DNA from: Lachnospiraceae bacterium
GTDB lineage: Bacteria; Bacillota; Clostridia; Lachnospirales; Lachnospiraceae
Direction of reading: 5' to 3'
DNA: 47,499 nt
Assembly (NCBI GenBank): GCA_017626325.1
Contig: JAGAIZ010000084.1
Location: 1 to 47,499 of the forward strand
Under the pieces are notes generated by a model. The model had not been told where the DNA came from. It ran no database searches and was given only the letters and a program-made list of their open reading frames with translations. Below are positions 1-7,956 of the stretch, piece by piece. The position numbers and the translations under genes are program-made. Position 1 is the stretch's first letter; every line of letters begins with the position of its first letter.

Positions 1-822
1 ATGGCTTAATCCCTTAGCATCAATTTCCAAAGGAGCATTAGAGAAATCCATAGTTCCTTCCGGTTTGATGGATGCAAGATCATCGAAATCCTTACCCATC
101 ATTGCTGCTACCAGCTTAACTCTCGGCAATTCCTCTACCGTATACTCACCAACTAAAGTTCCGTTACGAAGCACCGTGATACCATCGCACACTGCATACA
201 CCTGCTCTAAGAAGTGGGTTACAAATACGATACCTACGCCCTGGTCTCTCAACTTCTTCATCATACCGAAAAGCTTCTCAACCTCATTGTCATCCAAAGA
301 GGAAGTAGGCTCATCGAGAATCAGAACTTTACTCTCCATATCTACAGCACGGGCAATTGCGATCATCTGCTGCAATGCCAGTGAATACTCTTCCAGATTC
401 TTAGTTACCTCAATATCTAAATCTAAATCTTTCATCAGTTGTGCCGCCATCTGGTTCATCTTGCGGCGGTTAACTGTTCCAATCTTAGTAAGTGGCTCAC
501 GGCCGATATAAAGGTTCTCTGCAACCGACAGATTCGGGCAGAGGTTTACCTCCTGATAAACTGTTGAGATTCCTTTTTTCTGAGCGTCCATTGTGTCTTT
601 GTTGACGATCGGACCCTCAATGCCGTCTACATGAATCTCTCCGGCTTCGAATTTGTTGACACCCGTCAAACATTTGATCAATGTAGACTTACCTGCACCA
701 TTCTCGCCCATCAGTGCCCGGATTTCACCTTTTTTCAAAGTAAAATCTACATTGTCAAGCGCCTTGACACCCGGGAATGTCATACAGATGCCTCGCATTG
801 TTAAAGCAATATTGCTATCCAT
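1..822 (-). CDS. Sugar ABC transporter ATP-binding protein (partial)
   Basis: This is the N-terminal 274 residues of a sugar-import ATPase of the RbsA/MglA/YtfR type; the reading frame stays open to the window edge, so the C-terminal half is missing. The first ABC domain shows a Walker A (GENGAGKST), a degenerate signature region (SLALQQM) and a Walker B (ILILDEPTSSLD). The start at 822 has a GGAGG ribosome site a few bases upstream. It follows the YtfQ-like binding protein on the same strand across a 158-bp gap that contains a hairpin-plus-T-tract terminator. It should energise uptake of the sugar bound by that protein. Family members normally carry two ABC domains in about 500 residues. The general function is clear; the substrate is inferred only from the neighbour. 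Confidence 0.9.
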   Translation of the reverse strand, partial: MDSNIALTMRGICMTFPGVKALDNVDFTLKKGEIRALMGENGAGKSTLIKCLTGVNKFEAGEIHVDGIEGPIVNKDTMDAQKKGISTVYQEVNLCPNLSVAENLYIGREPLTKIGTVNRRKMNQMAAQLMKDLDLDIEVTKNLEEYSLALQQMIAIARAVDMESKVLILDEPTSSLDDNEVEKLFGMMKKLRDQGVGIVFVTHFLEQVYAVCDGITVLRNGTLVGEYTVEELPRVKLVAAMMGKDFDDLASIKPEGTMDFSNAPLEIDAKGLSH

Positions 823-828
823 ACTAAT

Positions 829-901
829 ACCTCCTACTGTCACACACTCCACTACATTTCTGCCAATTTTTTGACAATAACTCCAATACCTCTCTATTAT
901 A
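829..901 (-). promoter_or_regulatory. Possible internal promoter -10 and ribosome site upstream of the ABC ATPase
   Basis: On the minus strand a TATAAT lies at 896-901, just after the upstream terminator, but no good -35 hexamer is present at 16-18 nt. A GGAGG ribosome site lies at about 829-833. The ATPase may therefore be expressed both by read-through and from its own weak promoter. Confidence 0.3.
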
Positions 902-914
902 CACCAAATTTAAG

Positions 915-947
915 GAAAGAAAAAGGAGGGAAATACAATTTCCCTCC
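915..947 (-). terminator. Intrinsic terminator/attenuator between binding-protein and ATPase genes
   Basis: On the minus strand a perfect 10-bp stem (GGAGGGAAAT / ATTTCCCTCC, arms 925-934 and 938-947) has a 3-nt loop and is followed by TTTTTCTTTC. It sits inside the transporter operon, just after the binding-protein gene, where partial termination would keep the binding protein more abundant than the membrane parts. Confidence 0.85.
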
Positions 948-980
948 CTATTCTAATTTACTTAAATCAAATGTTAACTC

Positions 981-2099
981 TTAGTATGCACGACCATCCA
1001 GTACTTCCTGTGTCATTGTTACTGCATACTGGGATGTGATACCAGGTGCTACGAATGCTTCATCCTTAACAACTGTTACAGCATCGATTGTCTCACCAGC
1101 TTCTAACTTCTGGATAACTTCTGCTGCGAACTCAGCCTGCAGAGGGTTACACTCTACGTTACAGTTGATCTTACCGTCTAATGTGTACTGTAAGCCATCA
1201 TGTGTAGCATCGAAGGAGATGATGATTACATCGCCGTCAACACCATATGTGATACCAGCAGCATCCATAGCGTCCATTGCGCCGTATGCTTCGTTATCGT
1301 TCTGGCAAACTACTACGTTGAAATCGCTGTAGGATTTGATGAAGGACTCCATAACTTCCTGTCCGCCTGCCTGTGTGAAGTCACCAGACTGAGAATCAAG
1401 AATTTCCCACTCGCTGTGCTGTGCTGCGATGTTGTTGAAACCTTCTGTACGTCCAAGTGTTGCAGATGCACCAACTGTACCCTCAATAACAAGGATCTTA
1501 GCTTCTTCGCCATTTAAGTACTCTGCTAACCAGTTACCTGCTGTCTCACCTTCAAGAACCATGTCACAACCGATCTGTGTCTCATACAGAGAAGGATCAG
1601 CGTCTACGGAACGGTCAACGATCAGTACAGGAATACCAGCATCCTGTGCTTCCTGAAGAACTGTGTCCCAACCAGCGGTCTCGATAGGAGCGATACAGAT
1701 GTAATCCATCTCCTGCTGGATGAAAGTACGTACTGCCTCTAACTGAACTGCATTGTCGTTATCAGCGTCTACGAAGGATAACTCATATCCGTTCGCTTCA
1801 GAGAACATATCCTGATAATTCTGTGTGTTAGCTGCACGCCAATCAGACTCATGACCAACCTGTGCAAAACCAACTTTGATTGTCTCGCCGGAAGCTGCCG
1901 CTGTATCATCTGCTGCTTCTTCCTCTGCCGCTTCTTCTGCGGGCGCTTCCTCTTCTGCTGCTTCCTCAGCAGGAGCTTCCTCTGTTGTCTCCTCTGCAGG
2001 AGCTGCTGTCTCTGTAGAAGCTGCGTCAGAACCGCCGCATCCTACAAGGCTGGCCATTACCATTGTACCAGCTAATAAAACTGCTAATTTCTTTTTCAT
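981..2099 (-). CDS. YtfQ-like sugar ABC transporter substrate-binding lipoprotein
   Basis: A 372-residue lipoprotein with a type 1 periplasmic-binding fold. Residues 1-21 form a lipoprotein signal ending in a VGC lipobox, followed by a 40-residue Ala/Glu-rich linker that tethers the domain outside the membrane. The mature domain starts KVGFAQVGHESDWRAA and carries motifs close to E. coli YtfQ (galactofuranose-binding protein): DYICIAPIETAGWD, PVLIVDRSVD, SQSGDFTQAGGQEVMESF. The likely ligand is a furanose sugar such as galactofuranose or arabinofuranose; the latter would suit the adjacent AraR-type regulator, but this is inference. The start at 2099 has a GGGAGG site 8 nt upstream. A second YtfQ-like protein lies at 5236-6273. 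Confidence 0.9.
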   Translation of the reverse strand: MKKKLAVLLAGTMVMASLVGCGGSDAASTETAAPAEETTEEAPAEEAAEEEAPAEEAAEEEAADDTAAASGETIKVGFAQVGHESDWRAANTQNYQDMFSEANGYELSFVDADNDNAVQLEAVRTFIQQEMDYICIAPIETAGWDTVLQEAQDAGIPVLIVDRSVDADPSLYETQIGCDMVLEGETAGNWLAEYLNGEEAKILVIEGTVGASATLGRTEGFNNIAAQHSEWEILDSQSGDFTQAGGQEVMESFIKSYSDFNVVVCQNDNEAYGAMDAMDAAGITYGVDGDVIIISFDATHDGLQYTLDGKINCNVECNPLQAEFAAEVIQKLEAGETIDAVTVVKDEAFVAPGITSQYAVTMTQEVLDGRAY

Positions 2100-2135
2100 C
2101 TTAGTTTCCTCCCTTAAATGAAATTGATAAAATTA

Positions 2136-2165
2136 GTTCCCGGAACGAAGGGTGTTCCTTGTTCC
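2136..2165. repeat. GTTCC/GGAAC module cluster upstream of the binding-protein gene
   Basis: GTTCC occurs at 2136-2140, 2154-2158 and 2161-2165, and GGAAC at 2142-2146. Together they make an 11-bp palindrome (GTTCC-C-GGAAC) and a possible 5-bp stem. The cluster is 35-65 bp upstream of the start codon, within the leader or promoter of the transporter gene. It could be an activator site or an mRNA stem-loop. Confidence 0.35.
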
Positions 2166-2217
2166 TGAGATAACTTTACCAAATTCACCTCTTCGAATCA
2201 ATGTTAAAAAGTACAAT

Positions 2218-2243
2218 TTGTTTAATTTGGGGGAGTTAAACAA
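2218..2243. repeat. Inverted repeat TTGTTTAA-N10-TTAAACAA
   Basis: Perfect 8-bp arms (2218-2225 and 2236-2243) are separated by 10 nt. The repeat overlaps the probable -35 region of the araR-like promoter and lies where a minus-strand transporter promoter is expected, so it may be a regulator binding site. Confidence 0.45.
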
Positions 2244-2281
2244 TACAAATTATGTGTTATAATACTTTTGTATGATACAAA
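2236..2281 (+). promoter_or_regulatory. araR-like promoter with operator over the start site
   Basis: An extended -10 (TGTTATAAT, hexamer 2258-2263) has only a weak -35 (TTAAAC, 2236-2241, 16-nt spacing). Immediately downstream, over the expected transcription start, is a perfect palindrome TTTGTAT-G-ATACAAA (2267-2281); a further ATACAAA half-site lies at 2243-2249. The site resembles known Bacillus AraR operators (TTGTAC/GTACAA arms), so the regulator probably represses its own gene and perhaps the divergent transporter. Confidence 0.65.
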
Positions 2282-2523
2282 TTTGAAAAATAGGTTAAAT
2301 TTTTAATGATTTGTGCCTTTTTTTTATGATTTCAAACCAGTTAAGAAGATTTTTGAACATAAAATTATTGGCATTGTTACTACATCAATTTTCTGCAATG
2401 TTGATTTTTTCCGAAAAAGTTCATATTTTTATGAATAAAAATTGTATAGTTTATGAACAAATCATGAACAACAGGGTATTTTCTAACTTTTTCAGGATAA
2501 AAAATTATGAGAGGTGCTATTTT

Positions 2524-3603
2524 ATGAGTAAATATGAATTGCTGGCGGCAAAGCTCACGGAACAGATCGCCGAAAATCTGAAGAACGGAATTTATAAGCT
2601 TCCGACGGAAGCAGAACTGGGCAGACGTTATCAAGTCAGCAGGCAGACCGTCCGTTCCGCCCTGGCCCTGCTGCACAGTCAGGGAATCATCACGAGCAGA
2701 CAGGGAAGCGGTTCCTATGCCACAGGCTTATCCGGCTGCGATGCCTCCGACCGCATTCCGGTTCTGATCTCCAGCCATCAGGAATATATTTATCCCGGCC
2801 TGCTGACCGATATCCGCAGCCGTCTCAACGCACAGGGCTACCAGCTCCAGGTATATGATACGTTCAATCATACCTCGAAGGAGCGGGAGCATCTCTTAAA
2901 CCTGCTCGCCGCGCCGCCCCGCGCACTGATTGCGGAAGGCTGCAAGAGCGCCCTGCCCAACCCCAATCTGGACCTCTATGAGAAGCTGCGTGCAGCCGGG
3001 TGTTTCCTCCTCTTTCTCAATAATTACTATGCCGCCCTGCCGGATTCCGTCTATATCAAAGACGATAATTACTACGGCGGCTACCTGCTGGCAAATCATC
3101 TGGCTTCTCTCGGGCACAGCCGGATCTCCGGTTTATTCAAGATAGACGACCTGCAGGGACAGGAACGTTTCCTGGGCGTCGCCTCCTGTCTGCGGGATCT
3201 TGGTATGATCCTTGACGATTCCCATGTGGGGTGGTTCTCCCAACGGGACGTGGCGGCGCTGGAGACGAAGCAGGACACCCGCTTTCTTATCACATTTATT
3301 CAGGAACAGCTTGCCGGCTGTACGGCAGTCATATGCTACAATGACGAGATCGCCTACTGGCTGATGAAGGAACTGTCCTATGCCGGAAGACGCATCCCGC
3401 AGGACATCTCCGTGGTCTGCTTCGATAACAGCTATCTGAGCGATCTAAGCAATGTCCGCATCACCACACTGACCCATGCTCCTCATGAAATAGGCTTCTG
3501 TGCGGCGGAATGCGTGATAAACAAACTAAAAGGGATCCCCGTAGTATCACAGGAAATCCCCTGGCAGCTTATCCGCAAAGAAAGCGACGCGCCGCCGGCT
3601 TAA
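2524..3603 (+). CDS. araR: AraR-type transcriptional repressor (GntR HTH + LacI-like sugar domain)
   Basis: A 359-residue hybrid regulator. Residues 1-68 are a GntR winged helix (KLPTEAELGRRYQVSRQTVRSAL, then a G-SGSY wing). From about residue 78 a LacI/periplasmic-binding domain follows, matching Bacillus AraR blocks: IYPGLLTDI, GLFKIDDLQGQERFLG, ICYNDEIAYW, DISVVCFDNSYLSDLSNVRI. AraR represses arabinose genes and is released by L-arabinose; the inducer here is not proven. The start at 2524 is chosen because GAGAGGTG lies just upstream and the GntR domain begins there; the frame is open further upstream but that part has no family similarity. Its stop shares TTAA with the stop of the convergent response regulator. 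The adjacent furanose transporter is its likely target. Confidence 0.85.
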   Translation: MSKYELLAAKLTEQIAENLKNGIYKLPTEAELGRRYQVSRQTVRSALALLHSQGIITSRQGSGSYATGLSGCDASDRIPVLISSHQEYIYPGLLTDIRSRLNAQGYQLQVYDTFNHTSKEREHLLNLLAAPPRALIAEGCKSALPNPNLDLYEKLRAAGCFLLFLNNYYAALPDSVYIKDDNYYGGYLLANHLASLGHSRISGLFKIDDLQGQERFLGVASCLRDLGMILDDSHVGWFSQRDVAALETKQDTRFLITFIQEQLAGCTAVICYNDEIAYWLMKELSYAGRRIPQDISVVCFDNSYLSDLSNVRITTLTHAPHEIGFCAAECVINKLKGIPVVSQEIPWQLIRKESDAPPA

Positions 3604-5222
3604 GACTTCACGCCGGCGCGGTATTCTCTGGGCGTACATCCCTGCGTCTTCTTAAACACGAAGCTGAAATAATGCGGATCCTTATAACCTACTTCCAGCG
3701 CAATGTCGCCGGAATGCTTCTCCGTCTGGCGCAGCAGCTTCTTCGCCTTCTCCATGCGCTTCTGCGTTACGTATTCAATGAAGGTAACCTGCATCGCCTG
3801 ACTGAATATGGCGCTGAAATAATTCGCGCTGACATTCACCTCGCTGGCGACGGAATTTAACGAGAGCGTCTCCTGTGTATAATTATCTTCTATATAATCC
3901 AGCGCTTTCTTAAGCACCTTCTTACTCTGATTGTCCGATACTCTGTCGCGAAGCTCCATCGCTTTCTCCAGAATGTTCTGGATGTAGGGCGACAGCTCTT
4001 CTATGCTCAGATTTGTCTCCTGAATCTGCTCTTCTCCCAGAAGCTCCAGGAATTCCTTCTTATCACATCCGATCGCCTCCACATACGCCATGGTAACGAA
4101 ATGAATATGGAACACAAGATAATTCTGAAACAGTCTGGACTTCAGCGCTTCCTGAATACTGTACAGATAGCTGTCCACAAACTCCGCTATTTCGTCGTGG
4201 CTGCCTTTTAATAAGAAGTCTCTGATTAATTCCTGGTCTAACTTGGCCGAATCAATATCTACGATCCTGCCGCTCTCTTCCCGCGGCATATAGGCATCCG
4301 CCACTTCTCTGTTAAATATATGCCTGTCCGGCATCAGGAACCGGTAGGCGAAGAAATGATTCACCTTGCTGTAGCATTCCGCCAGCAGGCTGACTCTCTC
4401 AACCGGTTCTCCTGCCGCCGCGTACCAGTTGAAAATCTCTTCCGTAGGCTGACAGATGCGCTCCACGTTATCAAGGCTCCTCTCTGTCAGCTCCTTCATC
4501 TGCTCTGCGCCTCCCTGCAGAAGCACGCCGTATGTATTGACGTTCCACCGAAAGATAAGATACTCCGGATACCGCATGAAATAGTGCAGCAGCTCTTCCC
4601 TCTTTCTGGCAAAGTCCTCAGATTCATAGCCGCTGCCCGCGCCTTCCCGCTTGTCCTGCAGGCTGAACAGGAGCAGGTTATAGCAGGGCGCATTGATCCT
4701 GATGGACAGCTTCGAGGCCTCTTCATAGATATCCTGTGCCGGCAGACGTCCCCCGAATACCTTCATGAAGAAATTGGTACGGGAGAACTGTTCATATTCT
4801 CTCGCCTCTTCCTGAAATTTCTCCTGATAACTCTTCTGCTCCTGTTCGCTCTCAATCTTCGCACGGAGCTCCGAGAGCACCTTCTGGAGGCTGGCTCTGG
4901 TGATGGGCTTGAGCAGATACTGTTCCACTCCTACCGTAATCGCCTGTCTGGCATACTCGAAATCGTCATAGCCGCTGATAATGATGATCTTCATATCAGG
5001 GAACTCCTGATGCACAATGCGGCTTAAGGATAACCCGTCCATGAAAGGCATCTTAATATCTGTCAGCAGGACATCCGGCTTCGTCTTCTGGATCAGCGGG
5101 AGCGCCATCTCTCCGTCGCTGGCTTCTCCCACAAATTGATAACCGTACTGCTGCCATGGGATATTATCCCTTAACCCCTCTCTGACAATGCTTTCATCCT
5201 CTACCAAAAATATTTTTAACAT
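3600..5222 (-). CDS. YesN-type response regulator (REC + AraC HTH)
   Basis: A 540-residue two-component response regulator. The N-terminal receiver has the acidic pair in FLVEDE, phospho-acceptor Asp55 (LLTDIKMP) and Lys105 (LLKP). A long variable middle region is followed by an AraC-type double helix-turn-helix over about the last 100 residues, ending DPHYFSFVFKKTQGCTPREYR. Such regulators usually activate carbohydrate uptake genes. It is the last gene of an operon with a YesM-type kinase and a membrane-anchored sugar-binding protein; only 13 nt separate it from the latter. The start has an AGAGAGG ribosome site. A likely target is the adjacent YtfQ-type transporter, but no binding site is proven. 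Confidence 0.93.
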   Translation of the reverse strand: MLKIFLVEDESIVREGLRDNIPWQQYGYQFVGEASDGEMALPLIQKTKPDVLLTDIKMPFMDGLSLSRIVHQEFPDMKIIIISGYDDFEYARQAITVGVEQYLLKPITRASLQKVLSELRAKIESEQEQKSYQEKFQEEAREYEQFSRTNFFMKVFGGRLPAQDIYEEASKLSIRINAPCYNLLLFSLQDKREGAGSGYESEDFARKREELLHYFMRYPEYLIFRWNVNTYGVLLQGGAEQMKELTERSLDNVERICQPTEEIFNWYAAAGEPVERVSLLAECYSKVNHFFAYRFLMPDRHIFNREVADAYMPREESGRIVDIDSAKLDQELIRDFLLKGSHDEIAEFVDSYLYSIQEALKSRLFQNYLVFHIHFVTMAYVEAIGCDKKEFLELLGEEQIQETNLSIEELSPYIQNILEKAMELRDRVSDNQSKKVLKKALDYIEDNYTQETLSLNSVASEVNVSANYFSAIFSQAMQVTFIEYVTQKRMEKAKKLLRQTEKHSGDIALEVGYKDPHYFSFVFKKTQGCTPREYRAGVKS

Positions 5223-5235
5223 ATGTATTCCTCTC

Positions 5236-6273
5236 TTAATAAGTTCTCTCTTCCAGCAGCTCTTCCGTCACATTCTCTATCGTAAAGACATCCTCTTCCA
5301 CATAATACTCCTTCTCCACTTCCTCTCCGTTCTCCAGTCTCTGAATCACATCTGAGAGATACTCTCCCTGATTGGGATTGCATTCGATGTCCACGTTGAT
5401 CGTTCCCGCCGCAACCATCTCCAGAGCTTCCCGCACGGCGTCAAAAGAGATAATCGTGATATCGCCGTTAATCCCCACTGTCCTGCCCGATTCCCGGATC
5501 GCTTCTATTGCGCCAAAAGTCATATCGTCATTCTGGGAGACTACTACGTCAATATCGGGGTACTTCCGCAGAAAGCTCTCCATCACTTCCTTGCCCTTGG
5601 CAGACGTAAAATCCGCATACTCCTGGCCCAGTATGTTCCAATTGGCATGTTTCCCCGCAATTGCGGAGAACCCGACGCTTCGCCCGGCCTGCGCCGAAGC
5701 GCCCTGTGTCCCTTTCAAAATGACAATATTAACGGTCTCCTCCGATAAGCCCTTCTTCTCAAGATCGGCTTCCAGCCAGCGTCCCGCCTTCTCCCCCTCT
5801 TCCATGCTGTTGCTGCCTACAAGGGTCGTATACAAGCTCTTATCCGCCACATCGATGCTTCTGTCCATCAGGATTACCGGTATTCCGGCCTCCTTTGCTT
5901 CCATGAGCACCGTCTCCCAGCCGCTCTCCACTACCGGAGCGAACACAATATAATCCACCCGCCTGGAAATGAAGCTCCGAATCGCTTTAAACTGGTTCTC
6001 CTGCTTCTGTCTGGCATTATTGTAAATCATGAAATAGCCGTTATCCTTGGTAAATACGCGCTGTACCGATTCCGTATTCGCCGTTCTCCATCCCGATTCG
6101 CTCCCCAACTGGGATATTCCCACCACGATCAGGTTCTCGTCCTCACTGATATAGGTCTCATCCTCTATATCTCCGAACAAGCCGCAGCCGCCCACTATCA
6201 TAAACAGCAAAATCACAAGCAGCAATACCAATGTTATGTCTTTCGTACGTACACTGAACTTATTATGTCTCAT
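5236..6273 (-). CDS. Membrane-anchored YtfQ-like sugar-binding protein, probable sensor partner
   Basis: About 345 residues with a type 1 periplasmic-binding fold, close to YtfQ: VGISQLGSESGWRTAN, QKQENQFKAIRSFIS, VILMDRSIDVADKSLYTT, KGTQGASAQAGRSVGFSAI. The N-terminus is a basic segment, a strong hydrophobic helix and a possible VGGC lipobox, so the protein is tethered outside the membrane. It sits between the kinase and response regulator genes, not next to permease genes, so it probably presents bound sugar to the kinase. I chose Met at 6273 because GAGGAG precedes it; the frame is open to 6354, overlapping the kinase end, and the true start is not certain. This start region contains a 30-nt direct repeat. 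Confidence 0.85.
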   Translation of the reverse strand: MRHNKFSVRTKDITLVLLLVILLFMIVGGCGLFGDIEDETYISEDENLIVVGISQLGSESGWRTANTESVQRVFTKDNGYFMIYNNARQKQENQFKAIRSFISRRVDYIVFAPVVESGWETVLMEAKEAGIPVILMDRSIDVADKSLYTTLVGSNSMEEGEKAGRWLEADLEKKGLSEETVNIVILKGTQGASAQAGRSVGFSAIAGKHANWNILGQEYADFTSAKGKEVMESFLRKYPDIDVVVSQNDDMTFGAIEAIRESGRTVGINGDITIISFDAVREALEMVAAGTINVDIECNPNQGEYLSDVIQRLENGEEVEKEYYVEEDVFTIENVTEELLEERTY

Positions 6274-6280
6274 CCTGCTC

Positions 6281-6340
6281 CTCATTTCCGAGTAATTTCT
6301 CAACCTAATCCTCCATGCCGGAGTGATTTTGAACCTGATC
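6281..6340. repeat. Tandem pair of a ~30-nt dispersed repeat
   Basis: Two consecutive 30-nt units (6281-6310 and 6311-6340) share the pattern CTC-ATG-CGGAGT-ATTT, then AACCTGATC. They cover the end of the kinase gene and the start region of the sugar-binding gene. Similar units occur as a pair at 15682-15742 and singly at 42266-42290. Confidence 0.6.
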
Positions 6341-7813
6341 TCCCGTCGTCTCATAAGCCACCGCCGGTATCACGATTTCCACGCAGGTGCCCTCCCCCGG
6401 CGCCGAATCGATATGCATGCCGTACTCAAGGCCGAAATTCATACGGATACGCTCGTTGACATTGGCAAGCCCAAAGCCCTTCTCCGTATCCTTGCAGGGC
6501 TTAATAATCTCACTGCGAAGCTTCTCAAGTTCCCCCGGTTCCATACCGACGCCGGTATCCTTAACCCGGAAATGCACCTTGCCGTCTATCAACTGTCCCG
6601 ACACCAGAATCGTTCCCTTGGCACGCTTATACTTGATCCCATGATAAAGCGAATTCTCCACCAGGGGCTGCAAAGTCAGCTTCAGGATCTTATATTGGTA
6701 CAATTCCGGCGCAATCCGAATCTCATAATCCAGAATATCCTGATACCGTACCTGCTGAATCTCCAGATAACTCTTAATATGCATCTCCTCTTCCCGTATC
6801 GTAATATATTCCTTTCCCTTGCTGAGTACCAGCCGGAAGAATTCCGAGAGGGACATAACCATATTGACTGCCTTATCCGAATCATGACCCTCGATCAGCC
6901 ATACAATCGTATCTAATGTGTTGTACAGAAAATGCGGATTGATCTGCTCCTGCAGAAGCCTCAGATCGGCCCGGCGCATCTTGCGCTCGTCCTCTTTGAT
7001 CTTCTGCACAAGCTCCTCGATGCTCTCCGTCATGCTGTTGACGCTGTCTGCCAATACCTCCACCTCATCATCCGAATCCACGTGCACCCGCGCGGAGAAA
7101 TCCCCCTGGGATACCCGCTCTGTCACCTGGGACAGTTCCAGAATAGGCCTGATAATTCCTGTTACTATTCTGACCGTCAACAACATTACCAGCATCATAA
7201 GCAGCGCCAGCAGGATGCCGCAGAACAGCGTGAACAGATCGACTCTTGTATTGAGCTGTTCTGTCAGATGCCCCATACTCTTAGTCTGATAATATATGTA
7301 AGACTGAATATCATCCTGAACCAGTTCCGTCATGATATAAATATTATTATTCAGCATCTCTATATTTTCATCATAAGAATTCTCTACCTCGAGATTCTCC
7401 CTGATCTCATCTACCTTATCCTGCAGCGTATCGATATCCCGCATCAGAATCTGAAGCCACACGCGGCTTTCCCCGTCTGTCGTAATCCGCATCAGGTTAC
7501 GGAACTCGCCGCGCATCTCCGCAAGCAGCAGGTAAGGGTCCTGCAGGCTCCCGTCGTCCCCGATAGTCTCGAACGTAACCGCTCCGACCACCAGCTTATA
7601 CAGACTCTCATCCATTTCCTCCTTGAAATTCAGATTATAGCTGTTGGCAATCGTCATATTGCTCACGATTCTTCCATACGCGTTACTGTAATTATGAAGG
7701 GCATAGATCAGATAAATGACCATCACCATAAAAGGGACTGCCACCATCATCATAAGCATGATCAATTTGTTCTTGATAGAAGATTTCACTTTTCGCGATT
7801 CTTTTCCCGGCAT
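6305..7813 (-). CDS. YesM-type sensor histidine kinase
   Basis: A 502-residue membrane kinase. Transmembrane helices lie at about 17-39 and 194-222, flanking an extracellular sensor of about 150 residues, followed by a HAMP linker (about 213-265). The catalytic part has the His_kinase motif with phospho-acceptor His294 (QINPHFLYNTLD), the N-box (LQPLVENSLYHG), the G1 box (DTGVGM) and the G2 box (GFGLANVNER). This is the family pairing with YesN-type regulators. It is the first gene of the operon and has a TTGCAA-16-TACAAT promoter and a GGAAG ribosome site. The sensor probably contacts the binding protein encoded next, since no cytosolic sensory domain is visible. Confidence 0.93.
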   Translation of the reverse strand: MPGKESRKVKSSIKNKLIMLMMMVAVPFMVMVIYLIYALHNYSNAYGRIVSNMTIANSYNLNFKEEMDESLYKLVVGAVTFETIGDDGSLQDPYLLLAEMRGEFRNLMRITTDGESRVWLQILMRDIDTLQDKVDEIRENLEVENSYDENIEMLNNNIYIMTELVQDDIQSYIYYQTKSMGHLTEQLNTRVDLFTLFCGILLALLMMLVMLLTVRIVTGIIRPILELSQVTERVSQGDFSARVHVDSDDEVEVLADSVNSMTESIEELVQKIKEDERKMRRADLRLLQEQINPHFLYNTLDTIVWLIEGHDSDKAVNMVMSLSEFFRLVLSKGKEYITIREEEMHIKSYLEIQQVRYQDILDYEIRIAPELYQYKILKLTLQPLVENSLYHGIKYKRAKGTILVSGQLIDGKVHFRVKDTGVGMEPGELEKLRSEIIKPCKDTEKGFGLANVNERIRMNFGLEYGMHIDSAPGEGTCVEIVIPAVAYETTGDQVQNHSGMED

Positions 7814-7835
7814 TTTTCACACTTCCTTTATAACT

Positions 7836-7863
7836 ATTGTAACGATTTGTATATAAATTGCAA
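7836..7863 (-). promoter_or_regulatory. Promoter of the kinase/binding-protein/regulator operon
   Basis: On the minus strand, -35 TTGCAA (7858-7863) and -10 TACAAT (7836-7841) are spaced 16 nt. The region shares direct repeats with the divergent promoter: TTTGTATATA at 7846-7855 and 7891-7900, and AAATTGCAA at 7855-7863 and 7878-7886. Confidence 0.65.
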
Positions 7864-7880
7864 ATTTTTCATTGTTTAAA

Positions 7881-7926
7881 TTGCAATAAATTTGTATATA
7901 GTGTAAAATTAATATATTGTATACAA
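7881..7926 (+). promoter_or_regulatory. Promoter of the diguanylate cyclase gene with palindrome at the start site
   Basis: -35 TTGCAA (7881-7886) and -10 TAAAAT (7904-7909) are spaced 17 nt. A 10-bp palindrome TTGTATACAA lies at 7917-7926, over the expected start of transcription, followed by AAAACGCTTA, which weakly resembles a CcpA site. The direct repeats shared with the divergent kinase promoter suggest co-regulation. Confidence 0.65.
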
Positions 7927-7956
7927 AGAAAACGCTTATGAATAGAAGAACGCAAT

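Larger units (their letters stand above)
2100..2523. promoter_or_regulatory. Divergent control region between the furanose-transporter gene and araR-like gene
   Basis: This AT-rich 424-bp gap holds no convincing gene. It contains the binding-protein ribosome site (2108-2113 region), a cluster of GTTCC/GGAAC modules (2136-2165), an inverted repeat TTGTTTAA / TTAAACAA (2218-2243), a plus-strand promoter (-10 at 2258-2263) and a palindromic operator (2267-2281). From about 2282 to 2509 it is an AT-rich stretch that would form a leader of roughly 250 nt for the araR-like gene. I see no clear riboswitch or uORF there. A convincing minus-strand promoter for the binding protein could not be picked out. 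Confidence 0.6.

Noticed and set aside
2311-2523. Longer start for the AraR-like protein
   Set aside because: The extra 71 residues lie in AT-rich leader sequence, lack family similarity, and the ATG at 2524 has a good ribosome site.
6932-7879. Long plus-strand frame of 315 codons opposite the histidine kinase
   Set aside because: It lies entirely opposite a strongly supported kinase, is rich in Ile/His/Gln as expected of a shadow frame, and has no ribosome site or recognised domain.
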